A DNA stretch of 64,000 nt. Origin: Nematostella vectensis (taxonomy: Eukaryota > Cnidaria > Anthozoa > Actiniaria > Edwardsiidae). The DNA lies in NCBI RefSeq assembly GCF_932526225.1, contig NC_064047.1:9413994-9477993 (forward strand), given 5' to 3'. Position 1 is the first letter of the stretch. The number at the start of each line of letters is the position of its first letter. This document shows, one piece after another, positions 20,546 to 31,019 of this stretch. The notes below the pieces were generated by a model. The model was not told where the DNA came from. It worked only from the letters and a program-made list of their open reading frames with translations, and searched no databases. Made by a program: the position numbers and the translations under genes.

Positions 20546-23500
20546 ATGGGAAACGGGGCGAGTGGGAATTCACAGACCCTTGATCGATCATCAAATCTAA
20601 AGGTAAGACTACGAAAATTGCACTCAAAATATTTGTGATTATGCTGACCAATGGACTCCATAATTCCTCATCCGCTTTTCTGTTAAATATACATGTTTAT
20701 ACTTTTATAAGTAAAGTAAGCTACCCTGTTGGTAGAGTTTTTTCCTGTTCACCTTTCACTTAAGCTTATCTGTGTCGTGACTCTGTTCTTACGCGTTCTT
20801 TTCCGTTTGTTTTCTAAACAAACAAAAACACAAAAGAACAGAGTCGCGACACGGATAAGTGAACTGATAGAAACAAACAGGAAAAAGGCTCTGCTAGAAG
20901 GATAAAAGTAAGCTCACTGCTGTCGTTAGACTTTAGGGGTGACTACTTGAGCGTTACCGGGGACTGATCCAAACCATCTTGGATGTATTAAGAGACTGTT
21001 AATAGAATACAGAAGTCCGATATGATTTGTCTTGGAAGACTGCCATCCCTTAGGGTTTAAATTTATTTTTTGGACAACTATATCTGACGCTGATACATGG
21101 AATTGTTTGCTACAACAGAGAAAGAGTCTCAAACCAGAAATTGACATGACTTTTGCAAAGTACATTTGTTATGTTATTCATTTGTCCCCAAGCGCCCACG
21201 GTGGGGATAAGTCTTAGAGTCAAAAACTGTCAATTCCCCCACCCTCTCTATGCAGATTCTTGTTCAAAAGTCCTCTAAACCCCCACGTTAACCCCACACT
21301 TCCCCCGGGACCATGGGGGTGCGGGTTTCAAATGACTAGTGCCAATAAGCTTTTAAGTGTACCTACTTTGTATTGTTATTATCTTAACAGGTCCGCAATA
21401 CCAATTTGCATCCCTCAATAAGGAAACGTCTTCAAAATTGGCTTGACAACGCCCCATTCACACTAGATGAAACCCAAACTCAAGCTATCTATAAAGCTGC
21501 AACGTTTGTTGAAATAAACACACCACAATTGTTAATCACAAAAGGCTCTGACCCAGTTGGAGTATACATCATAACATGTGGTGAGGCAGAAGTTGTAAGT
21601 TTGGATCCTAGCAGTTATCACCATAGCAACCAGGGCCCTAGCAACCAGGGCCCTAGCAACCAAAACAGCAATCCTGAATTGAATCAGGTTCAATCAAAAG
21701 AGTATGTCATACGAGTGTTTACAGAAGGGGAGTGTTTTGGTGAGGTATCAGTTCTGTATGATATCCCTTGCATTGCAAATGTGAGGGTTCCCTCGCAAGC
21801 CTCGCTCATACTGCTGAGGGCTGCCGATGTGCAGGGGATCCTGACTCCTCCCCTGGAGGTGCCAATGCTAAGATTGTGCTCCATCAGGAGGTATCTGGAC
21901 ACTGCCCATCTGTTTGAGGATCAGGCATTGAGTAAGATGGTCGCACTGGATGTGCTTAGGGAAGTACCGGTGCTTCATGGTTGGGAAGAGGCCGCCATCA
22001 AGGACCTTATTAAAGCAATGAAGCAAGGTATGACTGCTACTGTATGCTTGAAGTATGTATTTTGTCTGTATTAATATGCAGCTGAACTTAAAAAGGTTGT
22101 CAACCCCGAGGGAGGACTTTTAGAGAGAGCAGGATTAGAAGAACTGTTGAACACCCCTTAAGAAATAGCAGTTGGTCAAATTTTGATACCCTAAAAGATA
22201 GGGCGATCACCCCAGGGTCCCACCCCCAGGGTTGTCCACACCTCGACATATTAGATGACTCACACTATACTGGGCCATAAGAAACATCATCATGACGTAA
22301 GGGGCACATAAGGTGAGGAGAGGTGTTTACCAGAAATTTGGTCCTCTGAAATAGAAAAAACAAACCACCCCCCTTAAAATCCTGGCTACGGGCCTGCATC
22401 TGTTCGTGTACAGACGGATATGCACACAAAAATAAGTTGAGATATTTGTTAAATAGATGCAATCTAAAAGTTAATGTAATGTGACCCTGATTCAGGGGTT
22501 GCTTTAAGGTGGATCGCGGGTATTAACTTGCGTCACGGACAACTTTTCCTTATAAATCTTTTTTACCCCAAGACGGCCTCCAATCTCTAATTTTTGCAGA
22601 GCATGTAGCTGAGATATTGAAGCTTTGAAAGAGACTAAAATATTCTAAAGATTTTTTGTATATTTTGAGATATAAGTGTATTATGGAAAAGAAACTAAGG
22701 CTTCTTAATCGATAAAGACACAGTAGATTTTTTTTCTTCCTCTTCTTGTTGTGTAGCCCAATAGGTAAACTTTTTACCTATCATTTTGAAATGCATCTGA
22801 TAGCTGGAATTTTCTGCACAATTAATAAATAAATTTCACTTGAAAAAGTGAGCTCTTCAAAACAAAATAGATTTTACCCCATTTTACCGTCAAAAGCAAC
22901 ATACACACTTTTAAATCTTACCTCTACAATATAACCAGGTCTCTGCTTGGAGTAACTCTCTCAAATGCGTTTAACCGAAAGAAGCAGTCTACAAAGTAAG
23001 ATAAGTAGATGTAAATTTTGAGCGTGTTTTAGTCAAACACGGCTGTTTAAAATATCCTTCTATACCTTGTCCATTTAGCTCTTGGTAATTGTCCACATTC
23101 CAATAATCTTTTTGCAAAGGAAGAGCGAGTAATTAATCGCTATTGCTGAGAGAAATGAAAAAAAAGTTGTCCACAACGCAAGTTAATATCCACAATCCCC
23201 CTTGATGATGTTTTATGGTTCTGCTAGTAATGTAATATACAAATACAATATCCCTCTCTCTACTGCTTGTTGATCGTGCTTTCATAGTGGAGCCGTGCCG
23301 CGTGAGCGGAGCCCCATACCTAAGAAAAAGTGGCATATAAAACAAATATTTTAACAAATATTGGTAACACATCGACTCGAGTTTTCGTGACGCGATGTCC
23401 GTCCGTCCCTTAAAAGCATCGTATGACAACCAAACTTGGCAGGTGTCATGTATGTGTGAAGGGAGGTGCAAATATGTGGTCATGTGATTTGTGACGTTAT

Positions 23501-26500
23501 TGATGATGTCACTAGAATAAAAAAATATGCTGACGTCATCAAAACAAAAAATATTTATATTTCACAAAGGAAACATCATATGGCAACCAAACTCGGTAGG
23601 TGTCATGTAGGTGTCAAGGGGGATGCAACAATATGGTCACGTGTGGGTGACGTCACTTAAAGCAAAATCGTGATAAAAAGCAAAAACATTCATATCTCTT
23701 GAAAGAAACATTGTGTGACACCTCAGTAGGTGTGATGTATGTTTCAAGTGTAGTGCAATGATATGCTCATTTGACGTCATCGATAACATTAATAAATTAA
23801 AACTTCCCTGACGCCGAAACATCGAATGACAACTGAACTTGTTATGAGTCATGTAGATGTGGGGGGAAGGGGGCATAACAATGTGTGGTCGTGTGGTCTG
23901 TGAAATCGTTGACGTCGTCAAAAACAAAAATATAATAATATTTATTATTAAGCGAAAATAATCAAAGATTTGGTGGTTTAGCGCTGCGCTTTTAGGCTAT
24001 GCCTAAATCTATGTATTACTCTCTAAGAGAGTGGACTTATCTGTCGGGTGTACGCAGCCTATAGGCCTGCAGTCAGTGGACTGCAAAAAAAATTTGGCCA
24101 TCTTATTTGCATAAAGAGAGGAAAAAAATCAAATGTTTACTCATTCATTTTTATGTACATATTAGGTTTATATATATGATGAGGATAAAAACTATAATTT
24201 TCTTTTCATGGTAGTCTACAGATGATTTCCAAGCATATTGTTATGTCGTTCAGTGCCACGCGACGACTAAAGTCCTATTTCAGATCGAGGATTACAGGGG
24301 ATCGTGTAATATTCTCAAAAGCATTGACGCCAATTTCAAACCCAAAAGTGAGAGCTATGAAATCTTCACGGGATTCCGGATGAGGGGCCACACCCTCATT
24401 CAGCTTCTGAATGCTTTGACTGCAACTTGTTAAAATCCTGCGTACACCCCTGTCTGTAAAAGACTACAGAACGTGCATTACTGCCTCCCACTACTGCTAG
24501 TGCGGCTCACTGGCTATGCCCATGCTAAGAAAAGCATAAACGTAGTTTGTTTTAGTTTTTGTAAGTGACAGGTACATACTGTTATGTAGATAGGGGCACG
24601 CACATGGGGTGTACATATCACCTGCCAAAAAGCAGTCTCTTGCTTAATAAAGAATCATTAATTGTAGACCCAAAAAGTGGGTTATTTCTTTTTGAAGAAT
24701 GGTCAAGTACTTTCCTTTTTCTGTAAGATACCTAAGACAGCCCACCTCCCTATCACAATCCTGTTTATGTGCCAAACCACTAGCAATATGAAAATACAGT
24801 AAAAACCGGCATGTAAGAACCTAGTGATTTAAGAACCTATAGGCAGAAATAAAATAAAATAAAATAATAAGAACCTACTGTACCATACCTGTCAACCTCC
24901 CAAAATCTCAAGGCTTGAGAATTTTTTGGGGGGATGGGTGGGGTATATTCATTTTTTTTGGGGAGAGGTGGGTTTAACCTTGCAGGCGTTTGCCGTATAG
25001 AAAGCTCTCGCGAACAAATCCACTTATAGATCTCACAAGGGTGTTAGATAAATTGTGCTACGCAAGGGATTTGTTGTTTCAAATATTTTAATAGAAAAAA
25101 GGCAAAATAACGATTTTTCTATAGAATTATTTTTCGGAGGCAATAAAAAACCCCAAAAATCGGGAGATTTGGTGCCCAACGCGGGAGAGCGGGAGAAGGG
25201 TTCCAAAATCATGAGACTCCCGCCTATTGTGGGAGAGTTGACAGGTATGCTGTACAAAGCTAAAAAATTCAAAAGGTTCTTATATGATGGGTTACCTCAT
25301 GAAAACTGAAACAAATTATGGGGCTTTGAAATAAAATTTGCTAAATAATAAAGATAAGATTACAATATAACATCATACAGTAAGGATATCTCTATAGCAA
25401 AGTGGCTATGCATTCAGTCACACTTCTAAAGATATGAATCACTGTTGATAAAGCCATTTGGAAAAAAAGTAAGAACCTACAGTAATAAGAATCTATTTTG
25501 CCTTGATTGTTAGTAAGTACCTGGCTATGCATTCAGTCACACTTCTAAAGATATGAATCACTGTGATAAAGCCATTTGGAAAAAAAGTAAGAACCTACAG
25601 TAAAGAGAATCTATTTTGCCTTGATTGTTAGTTAGTACCCAAAATATAAGAACCTGTTTTGACAGAATTACACATGGGTTTTTACTGTACCTGTAACCAA
25701 ATTTGTTTTCTTCTTACATATCAGAAATCATAGTGCTGTACCCTTGTGGGAGTGCTGTTTACCGAGAGGGTGACCCAGGCCATGAGATGTATGTCCTGGT
25801 CCATGGGCGGGTGGGGCTCTTTGCAGAAGGGCACCAGCTGGCAGTGTTTGATAGCGGTGACAAGAGAGGGTTCACTTTCGGCGAGGAGGGATTCTTTACC
25901 GACAAGGAGAAAAGGTAGGTCTTTTACGCTATCTAACAGAACACATGTGAGGAAAGGAAGGACTTTCACCTCATGTAACAATGTACATATGGGAGAAAAG
26001 GCGGGCCTTTCATTCAATCCAGCAATACACAAATGGGAGAAAAGGCAGCCTTTCACCTCATTCAACAAAACAGATATAGGTTAAACAAATAATTGGACAT
26101 ATAATTAGGTGGTAAAAAAGGGGGGGGGGGCAAATATATATATAAATAGAGAATCCAGCAATACACATGGATTGGGCAAATGGGATGGACCATTAGGTAT
26201 TTATACAATCTGAGGATGGGCAAATACGAGTAAGAATGCCTTTGCACTAACCAACAACACATAATACATTGGTTGGACAAGTTATAGGATGGACTTTTGG
26301 TTATTATACTATTTATGGCGAAATTGTTGGTTCGGAATGTAGACATGTGTATGCCTTTAACATCAGCTAGCAATGGGGGTATAGGTGTACTGTCAAGGCC
26401 CTTACTCCATGCCAGATCATCACCCTCGTATAGTTCCCTGTCAAGGCCCTTACTCTATGCCAGATCATCACCCTCGTATAGTACCCTTAACCTTTCGCCT

Positions 26501-28127
26501 GGTGGGGTATAGGTGTACTATCAAGGCCCTTACTCCATGCCAGATCATCACCCTCAAGAAGCACCACTTCTACTACATTCTCAACCAGTATCCCAACGAA
26601 AAGGTCATACTTCAGGTAAGCTGAGGAAATTCAGTGGTGGCAGGTTGGGGGTCGGGGCGTACGCTCTTGGGAGCCACTCCCTCTTGCCCACCAGAATACC
26701 AAAGACTAAAAAAGTTTTGTCTTTGCTTCAGAGCCACCTTAAATTTTCAGCGAGAAGTATATCCTACTTAGAGCCCCTTTTAAAGGTGAAGCATTTTCAA
26801 CTTGTTTGCCCCAAATAATAAAAATCCAATTGATTCTCTGTCAAAATCAATCTATTCTACAATAAAAATGGCTTCATTTTATTTTTAACGAATAAATTAG
26901 TCCATCATATCGAATCCCAGAAACCAGTTTTATGCAGGTGTTTGTTAAATACCCATTTACTCTAACTTGCAATGCAGCCATTTACCCAATGTTAGCCGCC
27001 TCAAATCTCTGCCTCTATTATAGGTCTATAATGAAAAGTGGAAAGAAAACCTGAGCAAGAGAGACCAAGAGTTGTATGAAAAGTATGGCGGAGCACTAGA
27101 CCTTGAGATGCTCAGGATGACCTTAAGGCAGAGTGCATTCTTCAAGGACTGCCCTCCAGGGTTCATCTATATCATCGCACTATCTATGCTTGTAAGGGAA
27201 ATCCAAGAGGAGCAGGCTGTGTTGTCGCATGCGCAGTACAAAAAAGGTAAGCGAACTACGGCAATCTTGTCAGTCCTGGTTTATCACGGATGCTCTCACA
27301 TTGAAAGGGTCTAGGAAAAAGAATTTGTAGTGATCTAAACTTCAACTGCACCAGTCGTCTACACTTCAACTGTACTTTAGCTGTGCTACTTACGCCGTAG
27401 TGGAAATGTAGGCGGATTACAACAACCTATCGGTCCTAGTTTACTAAGAAGGCCTACGCATTCAGAAGAAGCATAGAAAAGTGACAACTATAACTACTAT
27501 TTGTTTCTTTCCTATCTTTTTTATCTAATGAACTCTAAAGCATAGTACAACACTCAAGCAAAAGGCTTGGGTCAATGATCGGCAGTAAGTCTTGAAAATA
27601 TTAAATGAAAAAGCTTAAAATACATGCGTGTTGATCGATCTAATCATTTTTGTTAGAGTTGTTTTCAAAAATCCGTGAAATACTATTTAGTTTATTTAGT
27701 ACTTATACACTATAATTTCTTTGTTTTCTTTTATTCTGGCTTGACTATTGCTCGGGATTTTTTAAAACCACTATATTATTTGATACAATTTGAATCTAGT
27801 ATGACTATTTATTTGAAGAAATAATTGCGTGGATTTCATATCTGCACTTAAGGCCAATCGAAATAAAAAATCAGCATCTCAAAAATATTATCTTGCTTTG
27901 TTCTGATATTTTATATTCCTATTATTCCAGGAGACACATTGTTTCTGTTGCTCCAAGGGGAGGCTATAGTTACTGAAGATCACGATGATCTTTTCCTCAC
28001 CGTAGATGTGAAACAGGTGTTCCACAAGGCTTCATCTTTGCCCGAGAAGGCCTGGGTCAAAGCAACAGAACTAAGTATTGTTGCATACTTTAATACTGCT
28101 GTAATAAGCGAAGCAAAAATGGCTTAG
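20546..28127 (+). CDS. Multi-CNB-domain protein with N-myristoylation motif
   Basis: Exons: 20546-20602, 21391-22027, 25725-25914, 26513-26615, 27024-27246, 27931-28127 (TAG). All phases agree, giving 468 residues. Residues 1-8 are MGNGASGN, a good N-myristoylation signal, so the protein may sit at membranes. The first cyclic-nucleotide-binding fold holds the cassette GECFGEVSVLYDIPC; the arginine usually near its end is missing. The second holds FTFGEEGFFTDKEKR with an arginine kept. A third, more degenerate beta-barrel follows (GDTLFLLLQGEAIV) and lacks a clear cassette. There is no kinase, channel or GEF domain, so it looks like a sensor or scaffold without an effector. An in-frame 15-bp repeat (SNQGP) lies in a loop of the first domain. 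Exon 1 is inferred only from phase, myristoyl motif and donor; exons 2-6 are firmer. Confidence 0.8.
20762..20862. repeat. Hairpin MITE in CNB gene intron 1
   Basis: Arms CTTATCTGTGTCGTGACTCT and AGAGTCGCGACACGGATAAG are inverted, with a T/A-rich centre. The whole would fold into a long hairpin. Confidence 0.75.
21182..21345. repeat. Related copy of the 10973-11174 MITE
   Basis: Shares AGAGTCAAAAACTGTCAAT, CCCCACGTTAACCCC and the right end TTTCAAATGACTAGT; the left end is degenerate. It ends about 45 bp before the CNB exon 2 acceptor. Confidence 0.65.
22030..24037. repeat. CNB intron 2, left part: diverged tandem repeat of about 120 bp
   Basis: About 23385-23935 holds four diverged units, each with a GAAACATC.TATGACAACC, a GGTGTCATGTAGGTGT and a TGACGTCAT block. 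A block with GCGCTTTTAGGCTATGCCTAAATC lies near 23983; a relative is near 12570. The rest of the intron (22030-23380) shows no gene. Confidence 0.55.
24038..24452. repeat. TIR element with GGGTGTACGCAG ends
   Basis: Left TCGGGTGTACGCAGCC and right CCTGCGTACACCCCTG are inverted ends about 415 bp apart. In CNB intron 2; no transposase. Confidence 0.5.
24797..25690. mobile_element. ACAGTAAAAACC-ended element with nested insertion
   Basis: Left end ACAGTAAAAACCGGCATGTA and right end TGGGTTTTTACTGT are inverted. A second copy of the family is at 51413-51996. Nested inside is a complete ATACCTGTCAAC element (24885-25248). Inside as well, a segment of about 120 bp is tandemly duplicated (about 25403-25524 and 25525-25640). 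It ends about 35 bp before CNB exon 3. Confidence 0.65.
24885..25248. mobile_element. Complete TIR element, ATACCTGTCAAC family
   Basis: Starts ATACCTGTCAACCTCCC and ends GGGAGAGTTGACAGGTAT, a 12-18 bp TIR. It is inserted in the larger element at 24797-25690. Confidence 0.75.
26384..26490 (+). repeat. Partial duplications of the 5' end of CNB exon 4 in the preceding intron
   Basis: The acceptor and first 40-odd coding bases of exon 4 (TATAG, then GTGTACT.TCAAGGCCC to ATCATCACCCTC) are repeated upstream. Copy 1 (about 26379-26434) keeps the TATAG acceptor; copy 2 (about 26441-26481) lacks it. Both are followed at once by GTATAG, a weak donor-like sequence. Confidence 0.8.
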
Positions 28128-28197
28128 CCTGATACTGTGATGCCAGAAATATTATAATACACTATTATAGTATTCATTATACAGTATACAACTATTT

Positions 28198-28454
28198 CAT
28201 AAAGCGTTGTCAGTGCAAATGGCAGATGGCCATTGATAAATGGCAGTTCTACGACCGAGAGGACCCGTAGATCCCAAAATATTTGGGAAAAATATCAATA
28301 AATTTAGAAAAATATCAATAAAACATGCGGCTATCCATTTAATGGTTCTGTTCCACTTAAGTTATTTTTACAAATTATTGCTATCCATAAACACCTTCCG
28401 GTCGTAGAACTGCCATTTGGCATTGCCTTTCACCGTTTGTGCTGACAACCTTTA
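28198..28454. mobile_element. MITE with about 55-bp TIRs after the CNB gene
   Basis: Left AAAGCGTTGTCAGTGCAAATG..GGCAGTTCTACGACCG and right CGGTCGTAGAACTGCC..GTGCTGACAACCTTT are inverted. It begins about 70 bp after the CNB stop codon and contains two AATAAA hexamers (about 28297 and 28317). Confidence 0.8.
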
Positions 28455-28942
28455 TTGAAGTAGGTGTATTCACCACGTGATAACGGACGGACCTTTAGAA
28501 AAGTGAAGGGGGGGGGGGGGGAGGGCTAGTTTCAGTCGTGCATTTTTTTTTTGTCTCCAAGACGTGCATGAAGCTATAATTCTTTTTGTTTCTTATCCCC
28601 CCCCCCCCCTTCGCTTTTCGAATGGTCTGTCCCTAAAGAAAATCATCCATTGTTGTACCAGTTATAGCCTGCGTAGCCTTCCCTTGAGCCGCTGCCCAGG
28701 CTACATCAGTTAAATTAATACATCAGTTGAATTACACACTAAAAAAGTGGGTCTGACTCTTTCAAACTCTAGAATAGGGTTCAAGATCACCTTTCAGTTA
28801 GATTATAGTGTACATAAAAATCTCTCTCTGTGAACTCGGAACTTTTGAAAGTGTCTGTTATACAGAGTTAAATTGAGGTTCGTTTTATGGAGGTTCCATT
28901 GTATGTGTTGTGTGACAATAATAACAGACGATATTGACGTAT

Positions 28943-28948
28943 TTTTAT
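28943..28948 (-). terminator. Probable polyadenylation signal of the collagen-like gene
   Basis: TTTATT on the plus strand reads AATAAA on the minus strand, about 90 bp past the collagen-like stop codon. Confidence 0.5.
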
Positions 28949-29035
28949 TAATGTTGCAAAGCTTTTGACAATAAAGACCACGGCAAGACAACAATACAGG
29001 AGAAGAGCCATGTTGACATATCAAGATGGCGGAGA

Positions 29036-30147
29036 CTAATCTCCCTTCGCTCCCTTGGGCCCAACATCTCCTCTCTGCCCCTTTTCTCCTCTTTCGCCTT
29101 TGAAACCCTGTGGTCCCTGGTGCCCAGGTTTCCCGTCAGATCCTTGTCTCCCGGGCCGGCCCATTTTTCCCTTTTTCCCGCGCTTTCCTCGGTCACCCTG
29201 TGGTCCCTTGACGCCTCTGGGGCCTGGACTACCCGGCAAGCCTCGCGGTGCTCCTGCGTTTTGTGACTGTTTTTTGCGGAGTGTGAGGATGTGAAGCGTT
29301 TGTTGAATCTGTGAGATTCGCCGTTTGATGCTTGGGACATCGTCTTGCGGAGCCTCGCGGCGCCGACGCATGGACAGCGGAGCACTAGTTAAACCTGAAA
29401 AGCACCAATAAAAGCTTTTTCCCGGCCCTCTTTTAGCCGGCCCTCCAGGGTTAATTCGGAAATTGCTTTCCTGGGGGTTCGGGATTCCTGTGGCAAGCAG
29501 GGGAGGGGGGGACATTTCCCCCGACGAATTGGAGCAGGGGCGGCGGAAGAGGAGGGGTCGGGGGGCGCCCCCCCCACTTTTCTGAGCGGACGTTTCTTTA
29601 TATATAAACGTATTTTTAAACCAACGGGTTTTAAGCGGTTTATATGACGGACAACAAATTTGTTGAACTGAACAGCGTTCTTGGAACCGCCACCCACCCC
29701 TCCCCCCTAAAACCACCACCCGCCCGTCCCCTTGGAACCACTACCCATCCCTCCCTGCAACAACCCCAGCTACACTAGTAAAATAAAGGCAGGCGCGTAC
29801 CTAGGAATGGCTGAGGGGGAGGGGAGGGTGCGCAGTCATAGGAATCATATAGAAAAAGCATGGTATTTGAAGATTCCTTAATGATGAGGTTCTTACACTT
29901 GCTGTACGTTTATGGGTTGCCTTTGGCCTGGCTCCTATGCATGGTAAATTTCCTCAGATTTAACTAAAAATAAAACCTTCCTTTACCTTCCTTGCCATGG
30001 CATCCCCCCACTGTCACGGCTTTCAGGTCATCAACCTTGAACGAGTTCTTGTTCAATTTTATCTCGATTCTTATGAACTCTGCACTCGTCGCCAAGATGG
30101 TAAACACCGCAAGCAACCAGACGACCTTTGAGGATGAGCTCGACTTT
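29036..30147 (-). CDS. Short membrane-anchored collagen-like protein, 3' two exons
   Basis: Exon A 30147-29987 ends at GAAG/gtaaag; exon B 29394-29036 starts after ttttcag. Phase 1 agrees across the junction. Exon A encodes a hydrophobic stretch (KVVWLLAVFTILATSAEF), probably a signal anchor, then a hydrophilic stem ending GGCHGKE. Exon B encodes a basic stem (SMRRRREAP, IKRRISQIQQTLHILTLRKK) and a Gly-X-Y triple-helix stretch from GAPRGLPGSPGPRG to GAKGD, then TAG. About 22 triplets are visible, very short for a collagen, with no C-terminal domain. Exon A has no in-frame ATG and begins at an acceptor (attattag), so at least one 5' exon is missing; I could not find it. The architecture resembles type II transmembrane collagens. 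A plus-strand Pro-rich frame here is its shadow. Confidence 0.65.
29700..29986. repeat. Intron of collagen-like gene with CAGGCGCGTACC element fragment
   Basis: From about 29790 the sequence GGCAGGCGCGTACCTAGG..GCGCAGTCATAGGAATCATA matches the fragment at 31413-31560. No coding signal. Confidence 0.5.
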
Positions 30148-30262
30148 CTAATAATTGAATAAAAGTGAAAATATCTCGTGTTGACGGATCTAGCTTTTTG
30201 CTAAAGGGGGGGGGGGGGGTTGGCTTAGTGACAAAGTTGAGGGGGGTAATATTGTTTGTTAC

Positions 30263-31019
30263 ATATAGATAGATAGATAGATAGATTTTATTAATGGCAC
30301 CTTATAAAACATTTATATCGGTGTAAATCCACAAATAAAATGTTTTTCTTACTTTGCCTTTTGGATTTTTTTTCTTGTTTCGAATGATAAGATGACGTCA
30401 CCGTACGTCGTCATCAAGCTTCACATTTCTTGCCTTCATACATTCAAAAATATGTTTCGCTAAGCGCCGATTCACGTTTTCATTCCAGCTCAATCCCATA
30501 ATTCTGACGAAGCTATTTTTTTTGTTGGCATGGTGTCTAACATTGATACCTGCATGCGTTTTAAGGAAATCCAGTAAATTATCCCGATCATCTTTATAGG
30601 CCGGACATTCTAACAGAAAATGCTCTTCATCCTCCACTTTACCTGTCTGGCATACTAAGCATTTTCTTTTGTTAGGTTTTTTATATGGCTTTTCATACCT
30701 TCCAGTTTCAATTGCTAGCTTATGATTGCTTAGCCTGAATTTAGTAAGGGCAATCCTATGGTCAATATTTTTTACGTCCGTTAGATAATCTTCTAAATTG
30801 TGGGACAGTTTAAACTTTCTGAGCGTACGCAATTTGATATTTTGTGCTTGGTCTTTTCTGTTGTCATTTTGAATAGAGCTAAGCCATGTCTGTTGTTCAA
30901 TGCCATAAAGCCTTTGTTGAAGAAAACTGTAAGTTGCTTCGGGAGTGTTTGTGTCAGTCAGCCAAATATCGCTCCTACCCACAAGGTCTAGTATATGGCT
31001 TTCTGGCAGCCCAAAGGGT
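30263..31019 (-). mobile_element. 5'-truncated LINE, 3' end of ORF2
   Basis: The minus-strand frame (stop at 30398; open back to about 31019) resembles the C-terminus of non-LTR reverse transcriptases. It has TKFRLSNHKL.IE.GRY, then KCLVC..G.VEDEEHFLLEC, a Cys-rich motif downstream of the polymerase domain. The 3' UTR is short and ends in a TCTA repeat (GATA on the plus strand, 30265-30287), a typical simple-repeat tail. The polymerase and endonuclease domains are absent, so it is a dead 5' truncation. The exact clade is not clear. Confidence 0.8.

Noticed and set aside
29055-29294. Proline-rich plus-strand frame
   Set aside because: Antisense shadow of the Gly-X-Y collagen-like exon.
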